Source of the DNA: an uncultured Bizionia sp.
Lineage (GTDB): Bacteria > Bacteroidota > Bacteroidia > Flavobacteriales > Flavobacteriaceae
Direction: 5' to 3'
DNA: 64,000 nucleotides
Assembly (NCBI GenBank): GCA_947496215.1
Contig: CANMCF010000012.1
Span: 62,001 to 126,000, forward strand
The notes under the pieces were generated by a model. The model did not search any database. It saw only the letters and a list, made by a program, of their open reading frames with translations, and was not told where the DNA came from. Made by a program: the position numbers and the translations under genes. Positions 18,210 to 26,845 of the stretch are shown in pieces; the first letter of the stretch is position 1, and every line of letters starts with the position of its first letter.

Positions 18210-18998
18210 TTAATGGTTAATTCTTTTTAGTGTTTTGAATCCTTTGAAACTTGGATCTCTTTTTTCTATGAAGGCTTTCATACCTTCTTTTTGATCTTGA
18301 GTTGCAAACAAGCTATGGAATATGCTACGTTCGAATAGAATACCTTCCTTCAAACCGAGCTCTTCTGCTCTATTTACTACTTCCCTTGCTTTTTGAGTTG
18401 TCGTCTTGCTGTAGCTAGAAATGGTTTGTGCCACCTTTATTGTTTCTTCCAACAAGGTTTCTGCAGGAAATATTCTGGAGACCAAGCCTCCTTGTTCAGC
18501 TTGTTCCGCATCAATGAACTTGCCAGTTAGTATCATGTCCATTGCCTTTGCCCTACCTATGAGTTTTGTCAATCGTTGTGAGCCACCGATACCCGGTATG
18601 ACTCCTAGTTTTATTTCTGGTTGCCCGAACTTTGCATTCTCTGCAGCGAAAATCATATCGCACATCATGGCCAATTCACAACCACCTCCCAGCGCATACC
18701 CTGATACTGCCGCTATCTTTGGTGTTTTAATATTTGTAAATTGCTCCCAACCTGCGAAGAAATCTTCGTCCATCATATCCAGATATGATTTGTCGATCAT
18801 CTCTTTTATGTCTGCTCCAGCAGCAAAGGCTCTTTCATTTCCCGTAATCACGAAACAACCTATTTTTGGGTCCTTGTCAAGCTTTTGCATTACACTCACC
18901 ATTTCGTTCATTACAGCTGTGTTTAAAGCATTGAGATCCTTAGGACGATTGAGTTGTAGTACCACAACTCCTCCATGATGTCTTTCTATTATGTTCAT
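18210..18998 (-). CDS. Enoyl-CoA hydratase/isomerase (crotonase family)
   Basis: 262 residues, full length for the family. The oxyanion-hole segments are present (AFAAGADIKEM near 57-67 and GYALGGGCELAMMCD near 99-113), and both catalytic glutamates of true hydratases are visible: the Glu in GGGCELA and the Glu in GQPEIKLG. This fits hydration of 2-enoyl-CoA to 3-hydroxyacyl-CoA in fatty-acid or amino-acid breakdown. It lies 27 bases downstream of the TmpA-like oxidoreductase and 16 bases before the barrel gene, which is unusual company for a beta-oxidation enzyme; it may act on a dedicated acyl-CoA or simply be co-transcribed. Confidence 0.95.
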   Translation of the reverse strand: MNIIERHHGGVVVLQLNRPKDLNALNTAVMNEMVSVMQKLDKDPKIGCFVITGNERAFAAGADIKEMIDKSYLDMMDEDFFAGWEQFTNIKTPKIAAVSGYALGGGCELAMMCDMIFAAENAKFGQPEIKLGVIPGIGGSQRLTKLIGRAKAMDMILTGKFIDAEQAEQGGLVSRIFPAETLLEETIKVAQTISSYSKTTTQKAREVVNRAEELGLKEGILFERSIFHSLFATQDQKEGMKAFIEKRDPSFKGFKTLKRINH

Positions 18999-19025
18999 TT
19001 TGTATATATTTTAAATTAATTGAAT

Positions 19026-20408
19026 CTATGAATCCCAAATGGCGCCATAGGCTGGTATGCCGTGAATTTCCATTCCGTGAACTACTTTCCATGTCAGCTT
19101 TTTGTTGGAAATGCAGATAACTGCTTCAGCATCGAATTCCTCATAGGCTTTATATGCCAGTTTGACCATATCTGGTTTACCGTGAGTATCTGTATTCCAG
19201 ATAATGGCATCCGGTTGTACATCTAGAATTTCATCTACCAAATCATCCCCATAGGTTTTTCTTGGATTTCTCGTTGCCCAAACCAAAAGAGATGGCACTT
19301 CATTGGCCAACAAATGTGGAATGCAAGGTCCGATGCCACTTCCCGTAGCTATCCAAACCACTCGTTTAAATAACTTTTCGATATTGCCGACACCAGCAGT
19401 TGGAATACCTTTCACCCAAATATGAGATGGCAAATCGTCTATTAAGGCTCCAGTCCAATCTCCTGCTCTTGAAATGGTCAACCTGAACCCTTCCTTACCT
19501 GGAGCTGGAACATTCGCAAAGGAATGCCACTCCGTAAGTGGGCTCCTGCTTATAGTTGTAGATGATCCTGCAAATGGAGTAACTCCATAATTGAAATTGA
19601 CCAAAACGACATGGGATGATGGGTTCACCACTTCTATAGGTACTTTTTTAAGATACATCCAAGGTATTGCTATGCTTATCGTTATCAACACCAATGCCCA
19701 AAATCCTATAGAAGATGTAAGAGCTTCACCGTAACTCAAATCTCCTTTGTGCAGTCCATTGAATATCAATGTATGCCACCAAAACAAGACTAAGGCAGTC
19801 CAACCTCCGAAACGATGAGTCAATTCAAAGCGATTATGTTTTTTGGCTCTGTTTTTTGGCAATGCCATAATCACGATAAACACCAATAATGCCAGAATGG
19901 AATAGGTTACAATCAATAATGACAACGATACTCCTGAAAGTCCATTTACCCACCCATAGGTCAACGAGCCTACAAGAATCGCAAACCAAATGGTACCTGA
20001 GATGTTTCCTCCCATATGTATTCCTCCAAAGTGATATATTTTGGCTGCAGCCCACCTTATAGTGAGCGGCCATGATGTAGGCACACTCGTAGCGACCTTG
20101 AACAATAGATTTACAACGTACTGCTGCCTTATCAAAATGGCAGATGCTATATTTACTATTGTAATGTTGGAAATTGCCTTAAATGCTATTTCATCGCTGT
20201 TCCACCAATTCCCCTCGGTAATGCCATAAATTAAAAAACTGATGTTCACGATGGCAATCAATGCTATCAATCTATTGTATTGCATTAGAAAAGGGTGTTT
20301 CCAAATACGTTTGTACAGAGGTTGTTTATTGGGCAATGCAATTGCCTCGTAATCCACCACTGTTTCCTTCTCTTGTTCTTCAACTGTTTGTAGACTTACG
20401 TTGTTCAT
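19026..20408 (-). CDS. Membrane flavin oxidoreductase resembling fungal TmpA
   Basis: 460 residues. About six hydrophobic segments occupy residues 45-265, with histidines inside or near them (HFGGIHMGG, THRFGGW, WWHTL) that could bind haem or metal. The C-terminal half looks like a ferredoxin-reductase/ferric-reductase module: WHSFANVP matches the His-x-Phe-Ser/Thr FAD motif, ISRAGDWT follows, and ATGSGIGP is a nucleotide-binding loop for NAD(P)H. By recall, the closest described relatives are fungal TmpA membrane flavoproteins, some reported to be joined to adenylation domains; this should be verified. The start codon overlaps the adenylation gene's stop by 4 bases, implying coupled translation and a shared job, perhaps reduction or oxidation of an activated small molecule or signal. 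Confidence 0.8.
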   Translation of the reverse strand: MNNVSLQTVEEQEKETVVDYEAIALPNKQPLYKRIWKHPFLMQYNRLIALIAIVNISFLIYGITEGNWWNSDEIAFKAISNITIVNIASAILIRQQYVVNLLFKVATSVPTSWPLTIRWAAAKIYHFGGIHMGGNISGTIWFAILVGSLTYGWVNGLSGVSLSLLIVTYSILALLVFIVIMALPKNRAKKHNRFELTHRFGGWTALVLFWWHTLIFNGLHKGDLSYGEALTSSIGFWALVLITISIAIPWMYLKKVPIEVVNPSSHVVLVNFNYGVTPFAGSSTTISRSPLTEWHSFANVPAPGKEGFRLTISRAGDWTGALIDDLPSHIWVKGIPTAGVGNIEKLFKRVVWIATGSGIGPCIPHLLANEVPSLLVWATRNPRKTYGDDLVDEILDVQPDAIIWNTDTHGKPDMVKLAYKAYEEFDAEAVICISNKKLTWKVVHGMEIHGIPAYGAIWDS

Positions 20409-22051
20409 TTTAGTATATTTTTTGCTATGTTCATTAATGTTCTCTTATCTATCTTACCTCTGCTCGTCATTGGTAATTCCTTCATGGAAACAACTCTTTC
20501 CGGTACGCAGAAATATGGTAGGGCATTCAAAATTTCTTCCTTTGCCTTTTCTTCATCTATTGTTTCTGGACTAACAAAGGCAATAAGTGTTTTAGAATCA
20601 TACTTTAAAGCCACAGCTCTTTTACATGAAGGAATCGATTCCAATACAGCTGAAACGGAATCCAATTCTATTCGAAAACCCTTTATCTTTACTTGATCGT
20701 CCGTTCTCCCAAAATGTTCAAGTTCTCCATTGGCTGTCCAACGTCCTAGGTCTCTTGTTCTAAACATCTTTCTACCATTTCCCAAAAATGGATCTGGTTT
20801 GTAACGTTCTTTATTCAATTTTACATTGCCTAAGTATCCCAAGGTCACACAATCACCTCCTGCCCACATTTCACCTATTTCTCCAATTGGACAGGGTTTT
20901 AAATCCTTATCGAGTATGTATACTGTATTGTTGGGAGTTGGCTTGCCTATAGTCAACAGTTCGTCTGTTGGGTAATACCGCTGAGTCGTATTTATAATTG
21001 TAGTTTCCGTAGGACCACAGGAGTTATAAAAAGCACTGAAAGCTCCCCATTTGTCTGCCAGTGTCCTTGGGCATGGTTCTCCTGCGACGGCAACTCTTTT
21101 CACGTTCTTGCATTTTTCGGCATCCATGGTGCTCAATATGGAAGGTGTGGAAATAACTATATCCACCTTTTCTACAGTTTCTTGAATATTTTTACCTCTA
21201 ATTACCAATGTTGCTCCATTTCCTAGACTACCTAGTACCTCCCATGCCATCATATCAAACGCGATGTTCAATATTTGTCCGACTTTCAACCCTGGCCGCA
21301 TTCCAAGATTACCTGGGGCAGTCAATAGTATATTGCAAACATTGCAATGAGAAACTTGGACACCGTTTGGAGGCCCTGTTGTTCCAGATGTAAAGATTAT
21401 AAAAGCCCTATCACTCCCATTGAGAGCCTCTTTTGTTTTGAAATTCAAAACACTTTCATCCTTATCGACAGTAGATTCCATAATTTCATCAATAGAAATA
21501 TAGGAACAGCCATCAACCAATGGTACATCTTCTTTTAAATCTTTCAATGTTAGAATTACTTTAATTGAAGCCACATCGATAATATGCAAAAGTTGCTTTT
21601 TGGGTGTTACTCCCACATATTGAGGGACGTAGGCTGCTCCAACTTTAAGGGTTGCAAGAATTCCAACTATCATTGGAATAGATCGTTTTACAAACAAACC
21701 TACATTGTCTCCTTTTCCAACACCTTGTAACTCCAATTTGTTAGCTAACTTATTTGCTTGATCGTTTAATTCCTTATAGGTAATTGATTCTCCCAAGTGC
21801 TCAACAGCCATACTATTGGGGTTTGCGTTTGCTTGGGCTTCGAATGCCTTGTGTATTAATTTGTAAGGCACTTTTTGAATTGGCCCTTGCCCAAAACGTT
21901 GAAACAGCAATTGATCTCTTGAAGATAGATTTTTCACTTCTTTCTTAATAAAAGTTCCTCCTGGAATTCTTATTTCTTGATTTCTCGTTTGAGTGTTAGT
22001 GCTAAACAAATTAATGCTTGAGGGAATAACATTCACTCTTGGTTCATTCAT
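20405..22051 (-). CDS. Stand-alone adenylation domain (NRPS-like AMP-forming enzyme)
   Basis: 548 residues, one adenylation domain with no condensation, carrier or reductase domain. Core motifs: A3 TSGTTGPPNG at 221-230 (the usual Lys before the last Gly is Asn), A4 FDMMAWE at 265-271, A5 NSCGPTE at 343-349, A7 FRTRDLGRW at 430-438, A8 GRTDDQVKIKGFR at 448-460, and the A10 catalytic Lys533 in SRGKID. Asp266 sits where NRPS A domains bind an alpha-amino group, so an amino acid is the likely substrate. The N-terminal about 45 residues are an extra polar extension, partly duplicated in the broken gene upstream. First gene of an operon with the TmpA-like protein (4-base overlap), crotonase and barrel protein. 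No carrier protein gene is visible nearby. Confidence 0.92.
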   Translation of the reverse strand: MNEPRVNVIPSSINLFSTNTQTRNQEIRIPGGTFIKKEVKNLSSRDQLLFQRFGQGPIQKVPYKLIHKAFEAQANANPNSMAVEHLGESITYKELNDQANKLANKLELQGVGKGDNVGLFVKRSIPMIVGILATLKVGAAYVPQYVGVTPKKQLLHIIDVASIKVILTLKDLKEDVPLVDGCSYISIDEIMESTVDKDESVLNFKTKEALNGSDRAFIIFTSGTTGPPNGVQVSHCNVCNILLTAPGNLGMRPGLKVGQILNIAFDMMAWEVLGSLGNGATLVIRGKNIQETVEKVDIVISTPSILSTMDAEKCKNVKRVAVAGEPCPRTLADKWGAFSAFYNSCGPTETTIINTTQRYYPTDELLTIGKPTPNNTVYILDKDLKPCPIGEIGEMWAGGDCVTLGYLGNVKLNKERYKPDPFLGNGRKMFRTRDLGRWTANGELEHFGRTDDQVKIKGFRIELDSVSAVLESIPSCKRAVALKYDSKTLIAFVSPETIDEEKAKEEILNALPYFCVPERVVSMKELPMTSRGKIDKRTLMNIAKNILK

Positions 22052-22240
22052 AATTTTTATGGTTTTAATAATTAATTATATCATACCACACGACATGAAT
22101 ACATCATGATCAATAGACTAATTAAAAAGCAGATGATTTAGTGTGTGGATAATGTCGTTCCTGAAGAAGGTTTCAAGTATGTGATGCTAGATGCTCATAG
22201 TAAAGAACATCATATCATAATATTGAAATGCAACCACTAA

Positions 22241-22480
22241 TTATTTGGAGTACGTTGTTCCCAAATATGACAATTGCCTACTCAAAATGTAAGATCTACA
22301 CTTTAAAGCATTGATGAATGAACATTCAAATGCAATATTCAATGATTTATGAAGGTTTTTCTGTATTGATTCTGGATTAAGTAAAGGTAAAGAATCTCTT
22401 TTTTCTTGGTTATGTATTAGACCGTTAACGTTAAACAAATCAATGTTTGAGGGAATAACACTTTTGCTATGATCATTCAT
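22241..22480 (-). pseudogene. Decayed 5' fragment of a second adenylation-domain gene
   Basis: A 79-codon frame that aligns with the start of the adjacent adenylation gene. Residues 1-26 align without gaps (about 13 identities, including VIPS, LF and NQE). After a deletion of about 20 residues, the block IQK-7 residues-xAFE aligns again with residues 58-71 of the intact protein. Nucleotide similarity also holds across the start codon and the leader (aaacaaat.aatg.ttgaggg and cattcataattt). Beyond that the similarity fades and the frame stops. The 189 bases between it and the intact gene have no readable coding content. It is best read as a tandem duplicate that lost most of its length; a short functional peptide is less likely. 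Confidence 0.65.
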
Positions 22481-23097
22481 AATTTCGAGGGTTTTTTATG
22501 TGTCTATCATTATTTACTCCTCCAAATTTGCGACCTAAACAATTAATAACCTGTAATCTACCTAACACAATAAAAAAAAAAAATTATGTATATTAATATA
22601 TTTTTTTTTATTTAAAGTACATTCATTATAGATTAAAAGCATAATATCATCGATTAATCTAATGTTAGATCACAACTGGTCATACTTTAACTACTCGGAA
22701 AGCCGATAAACGATTAAACAAAACACTTCATAGGGTTTTATTATAAACAGGTATTACATTTTTTAGTCGTAAGAATCAACAAGAATTACAAGCGAACCTC
22801 CAAATATAACTGAAAAACAAGCACATAGATAAAAAATTAACATTAAAAAAGAAATACATATCAGTGTTGAATCCAATATAAAACACTCAGATTTTTAGGG
22901 TTTTAGGGGCTATATTGGGTTAATTGTTGTAAAAATCAAGTATAAAACCCCAAACGTCTCCTAAATTCCTCCAATCGATTTATAACTTATAAGAACGATA
23001 GATCATGCCAATTTGTTAATAACTCCTATTTAAAATACACTACGAAAATTCTTAAATACAAGCTGAATTTTTAACTTTGCTATTCTAATACCTATCA
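22481..23097. other. 617-base AT-rich gap between the adenylation locus and dnaX
   Basis: No gene. It should hold divergent promoters. An exact minus-strand -7 (CAAATATA on the plus strand, 22801-22808) could drive the adenylation operon, although far upstream. A poly-A/T stretch lies at about 22570-22615. Confidence 0.4.
23072..23079 (+). promoter_or_regulatory. -7 promoter element of dnaX
   Basis: TAACTTTG, an exact TAnnTTTG match, 18 bases before the dnaX ATG, giving a very short leader. No -33 TTG at standard spacing. Confidence 0.5.
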
Positions 23098-24831
23098 ATG
23101 GAACACTTTGTAGTATCAGCTCGTAAATATAGACCTCAAACGTTTAAGGACGTTGTGGGGCAGCAAGCGATAACAAACACTTTATTAAACGCCATTGAAA
23201 ACAACCATTTAGCGCAAGCTCTTTTATTTACAGGGCCTCGTGGTGTCGGAAAAACAAGTTGCGCACGTATTCTTGCGAAAATGATCAATAGTGACGGATC
23301 TGAATCTGGAGATGAGGACTATGCTTTCAATATCTTTGAATTGGATGCCGCATCCAACAACTCTGTTGATGACATTAGAAGTTTGACCGATCAGGTTCGC
23401 ATTCCTCCTCAAGTTGGAAAATACAAGGTATATATAATAGATGAGGTTCATATGCTATCTCAAGCAGCCTTCAACGCTTTTTTGAAAACTTTGGAAGAAC
23501 CCCCAAAACATTGTATTTTCATATTGGCTACTACGGAAAAGCATAAGATCATTCCGACCATATTGTCCCGATGCCAAATTTTCGACTTCAAACGTATTAC
23601 AGTCAAAGATGCAAAGGAATATTTAAAGTACATCGCAAAAGAACAAGGTATCACCGCAGAGGATGATGCTTTGCACATTATTGCACAAAAAGCAGATGGA
23701 GCCATGCGTGATGCATTATCCATTTTTGATAGGGTTGTTAGTTTTTCTGGAAAAAACCTTACAAGACAGGCAGTTACAGAGAATTTAAATGTCTTGGATT
23801 ACGAAACGTATTTCACAAGTACCGATCTCATCTTGGAAAACAAGATTCCAGAACTGTTGATACAATTCAATGAAACCCTATCCAAGGGTTTCGACGGACA
23901 CCACTACATAGCAGGTTTAGCTTCTCACTTCAGAGATTTGTTGGTTTGCAAAAATCCTTCAACAATAGAGTTATTGGAAGTCGGAGAGCAAACCAAAGCA
24001 AAATACCTCGAACAATCCAAAAAGGCTTCTCAAGATTTCCTGCTACAAGGCATAGATCTCGCCAATAGTTGCGATCTCAAGTACAAAACCAGTAGAAACC
24101 AACGTTTACTCGTTGAGTTATGCTTAATGCAACTTGCCTCCATCACTTTCGATGGAGAAAAAAAAAATAGCAAACATTACATAATTCCTCCATCTTACTT
24201 CAAAAAGGTAGGCATTACACCTATTCCCGTATCCAAACCAGATAAGGTAGGTAACCCAAACATTAATTCGCCTACTGAAATTGGAAACAAGAATACCATA
24301 AGAACTTCTGAAGCAAAAACACCTATACAAGCAAAAAACACACCTCCAAAAATTGTTTTAAACAAAAGCAAACGTGTTAGTTCTGGTTTATCTTTAAGCA
24401 GTATTCGTGCAAAAAAAGAACATGTATTAAAACAAATTGATGTCGTCGTAGATGAGGAAAACTTACCTAGGGAACCTTTTTCTCAAGACGAACTCATTCC
24501 TGTTTGGAACTCATTCATCGATAGATTGAGAGAGGAAGGCAAAATGAACTTGGCTTCAATCTTGGGCATAGACACTCCTAAGTTAAAAGGCACTACCATT
24601 TATTTGGAATTCCCAAACTCTACCAACAAAGTAGAAGTAGAAAGGCAACAGTTTGATTTAATGCAGTTTTTACGTAAATCGTTAAACAACTACGACATTA
24701 GCTTGAATATTATCATCAACGAGGAAATACAAAAGAAGTTTGCCTACACTCCAGACGAAAAGTATGAGAAGCTAAAAGGGATAAACCCCAATATAGAATT
24801 ACTTAGAAGTCTTTTCGACTTGGATATTTAA
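23098..24831 (+). CDS. dnaX: DNA polymerase III subunit gamma/tau
   Basis: 577 residues. AAA+ clamp-loader core at about 1-230: Walker A GPRGVGKTS at 46-54, Walker B IIDEVHML, sensor 1 ATTEKHKI and the SRC arginine-finger motif (LSRCQIFDF). The four-cysteine zinc module that E. coli DnaX carries after Walker A is missing; the segment after ARILAKMIN is short and acidic. Domain III runs to about 370, then a low-complexity linker (about 370-440) and a C-terminal tau-like region. It loads the sliding clamp and organises the replisome. Absence of the zinc module is, as I recall, normal for flavobacteria. Gene stands alone with its own -7 element. Confidence 0.97.
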   Translation: MEHFVVSARKYRPQTFKDVVGQQAITNTLLNAIENNHLAQALLFTGPRGVGKTSCARILAKMINSDGSESGDEDYAFNIFELDAASNNSVDDIRSLTDQVRIPPQVGKYKVYIIDEVHMLSQAAFNAFLKTLEEPPKHCIFILATTEKHKIIPTILSRCQIFDFKRITVKDAKEYLKYIAKEQGITAEDDALHIIAQKADGAMRDALSIFDRVVSFSGKNLTRQAVTENLNVLDYETYFTSTDLILENKIPELLIQFNETLSKGFDGHHYIAGLASHFRDLLVCKNPSTIELLEVGEQTKAKYLEQSKKASQDFLLQGIDLANSCDLKYKTSRNQRLLVELCLMQLASITFDGEKKNSKHYIIPPSYFKKVGITPIPVSKPDKVGNPNINSPTEIGNKNTIRTSEAKTPIQAKNTPPKIVLNKSKRVSSGLSLSSIRAKKEHVLKQIDVVVDEENLPREPFSQDELIPVWNSFIDRLREEGKMNLASILGIDTPKLKGTTIYLEFPNSTNKVEVERQQFDLMQFLRKSLNNYDISLNIIINEEIQKKFAYTPDEKYEKLKGINPNIELLRSLFDLDI

Positions 24832-24905
24832 CTTTCCATTCCATCCTTCGAAAAAATACAATTCCCTTTCAATAAATCATTAACTTTACTCCATATTAAA
24901 ATTTT

Positions 24906-25478
24906 ATGATGAATAAATTATTAATGCTATTTTTCTTGGCTTTCATTGTACTTGTAAGTTGTGATGGTAGAGATCGTGCAAAAAAAAGCAACACAGATGT
25001 TTTAAAGGAACACAAACTATTGGATTCCTTCTCTGAAAGCATAAGGCACTTTCCAGAAACTTATACGGAAACCATAACCGACACCATATTAAGCAACGGT
25101 TACAAAGTTAAAATAAAGAACTTTACTGATATGGAAAACAGCTATTTGGATGAATTCAAACAAGATTCCATTCTCTACAAACATTATTATAGAGATAGCA
25201 AGGCAAACATAAGTGTGACAAACAATACTGTTGTTTTCAATGAGTTAATAGACAAAACCTTCTTTTTGAATTTCGACAATAGCTTGTCTACGTTTTTCAA
25301 TAAAGCCAATTTGGATGGTGTCTGGTTAAATGAAGAAAAAACACTTTCAAATTCAAAGATTACCATAGATGTGGTTTTTTGCAAACCAGAATCAGATATC
25401 TGTGAATTTTTCAATTTGATGATTGATGAAAATGGAAAATATGAAATCGTCAATGTTACAGAGGAAGAAGGGAATTAA
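24906..25478 (+). CDS. Lipoprotein of unknown function
   Basis: 190 residues with a lipoprotein signal peptide: hydrophobic stretch then LVSC at the lipobox (Cys about 20) followed by Asp-Gly, which should anchor it to a membrane on the periplasmic or outer face. The remaining domain is mixed alpha/beta and Asp/Glu-rich; no family recognised. ATG codons at 24906 and 24909 are adjacent and either could be used. It ends 11 bases before miaE, so the two are probably co-transcribed, although no functional link is apparent. Confidence 0.78.
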   Translation: MMNKLLMLFFLAFIVLVSCDGRDRAKKSNTDVLKEHKLLDSFSESIRHFPETYTETITDTILSNGYKVKIKNFTDMENSYLDEFKQDSILYKHYYRDSKANISVTNNTVVFNELIDKTFFLNFDNSLSTFFNKANLDGVWLNEEKTLSNSKITIDVVFCKPESDICEFFNLMIDENGKYEIVNVTEEEGN

Positions 25479-25489
25479 AAATTATAATT

Positions 25490-26071
25490 ATGCTAGGACT
25501 TAAATTACCAACAGACCCACGCTGGGTTAACATTGTTGAAAAAAACATAGAAGAGATCTTGACAGATCATGCCTTTTGTGAACAAAAGGCAGCCAGTACA
25601 GCCATTTCTCTAATAGTCGGTTTTCCTGAATACACGGATTTGGTTCAAGAAATGATTGCTTTGGTGAAGGAAGAAATCAGTCATTTTAAGATGGTTCATG
25701 ACAAAATCATAGAAAATGGTTGGACCTTGGGCCGTGATCGTAAAGATCATTACGTCTCCCAACTGCTAAAATTCTTTCCCAAAGGAGGTAGCAGGACCAC
25801 ACAATTGGTACATCGATTGTTATACGCTGCTTTAATAGAAGCTCGCAGCTGTGAACGTTTTAGGCTTCTTTCTGAAGAACTGGAAGACAAGACATTAGCT
25901 GAATTCTATAGAAATCTGATGGTAAGCGAAGCAAACCATTATACTATGTTCTTGGGCTTTGCCAGACAATACGGCAATAGAAAAGAAGTAGATCAGAAAT
26001 GGCAAGATTTATTGGATTACGAAGCAGAAATAATGAAATCACTAAGCAAATTCGAAACCATACACGGTTGA
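25490..26071 (+). CDS. miaE: tRNA-(ms2io6A37) hydroxylase (MiaE family)
   Basis: 193 residues, matching the non-haem diiron MiaE family. The four-helix bundle shows the iron ligand pattern: an N-terminal helix with Glu-Gln-Lys-Ala-Ala-Ser, the EEISHFKMVH helix (Glu-x2-His), EARSCERF, and the SEANHYTMF helix (Glu-x2-His). In Salmonella MiaE hydroxylates the isopentenyl group of ms2i6A at position 37 of UNN-reading tRNAs. Cytoplasmic. It follows a lipoprotein gene by 11 bases and is followed by a strong bidirectional terminator. Confidence 0.92.
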   Translation: MLGLKLPTDPRWVNIVEKNIEEILTDHAFCEQKAASTAISLIVGFPEYTDLVQEMIALVKEEISHFKMVHDKIIENGWTLGRDRKDHYVSQLLKFFPKGGSRTTQLVHRLLYAALIEARSCERFRLLSEELEDKTLAEFYRNLMVSEANHYTMFLGFARQYGNRKEVDQKWQDLLDYEAEIMKSLSKFETIHG

Positions 26072-26166
26072 TTTTATTTTATCATAATCGATAATATTAA
26101 AAAAGACAATTCCAAAAGAGATCTTATAATTAGCAAAAAAACGAAATACACTCTTTCATAAACTAA

Positions 26167-26195
26167 AAAAGCCAATACTTAACGTATTGGCTTTT
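26167..26195. terminator. Bidirectional terminator between miaE and a barrel gene
   Basis: A 12-bp perfect stem (26167-26178 with 26184-26195), 5-base loop, A-run on one side and T-rich sequence on the other. It fits both convergent genes. Confidence 0.85.
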
Positions 26196-26215
26196 GGTTT
26201 ACTTTTTGGTTTGGT

Positions 26216-26749
26216 TTAGAACTTTACTCCTAACCCTATCTGGATATTTGTATTTATTGCATCTAGCTTTAATTCATCATCAAATATGTTTGTTAGCCCA
26301 TATGCATATCTTAAATCTAGAAAAAAGGTGTCAGATAACATATATTCTAATCCAACCAACGCAGAAAACGAAAGGTTTTGTAATTCGTCTTCATGTGCGT
26401 GTGCCTTTAAACTCGCCTGTGGCCCTAACCCTATTGCTATTAATTCGCTTATCTGATACTTGAAAAGTACCGGTATTTGAATATAATCAATTCGTAAAGC
26501 CTCCTCTTGTGCTCCTTCAGCAGAAAACTGAAGTTCTGGTGCAATAGCCAAGGATTTGGATAAACTATACTCTCCAAAAAAACCAATTGCAAAGCCGTTT
26601 CTATGTCTATTCTCAACTCCTGCTGGAACTTCAGGGTCAAAATCTAAATTAGAAATATTGTATCCAATCCTAACACCTGTTTTTGAATCTTGAGAGAAAC
26701 TATAGAATACACAAATAAAAAAGGCTAGTGAGAGTAATGTTTTTTTCAT
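26216..26749 (-). CDS. Outer-membrane beta-barrel protein (porin/PorT-like family)
   Basis: 177 residues. Signal peptide 1-19 (ending FSQ), then a mature part typical of the small Bacteroidota barrel family: TGVRIGYNIS at the first strand, AIGFFGEYSL, LAIAPELQFSAEG, YIQIPVLFKYQ, LIAIGLGPQAS, FSALVGLEYML, FFLDLRYAYGL and a terminal strand ending in Phe (IGLGVKF), the signature recognised by the BAM complex. It has eight or so strands. Such proteins are structural or of unknown role. Convergent with miaE; the upstream side faces the 3' end of the polyphosphate operon. Confidence 0.88.
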   Translation of the reverse strand: MKKTLLSLAFFICVFYSFSQDSKTGVRIGYNISNLDFDPEVPAGVENRHRNGFAIGFFGEYSLSKSLAIAPELQFSAEGAQEEALRIDYIQIPVLFKYQISELIAIGLGPQASLKAHAHEDELQNLSFSALVGLEYMLSDTFFLDLRYAYGLTNIFDDELKLDAINTNIQIGLGVKF

Positions 26750-26845
26750 AATTAATTAATTTCAGATGTTTTTTGTTTGATTAATTTCAATTAAGCTAAT
26801 ATATATTATTTTCATATATAATGTGTAATAATAAGATAAAGTGCA

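Noticed and set aside
22801-22820. Complete promoter for the adenylation operon (exact -7 with a nearby TTG)
   Set aside because: The spacer is only 9 bases, too short for the Bacteroidota consensus; only the -7 is mentioned, with low weight.
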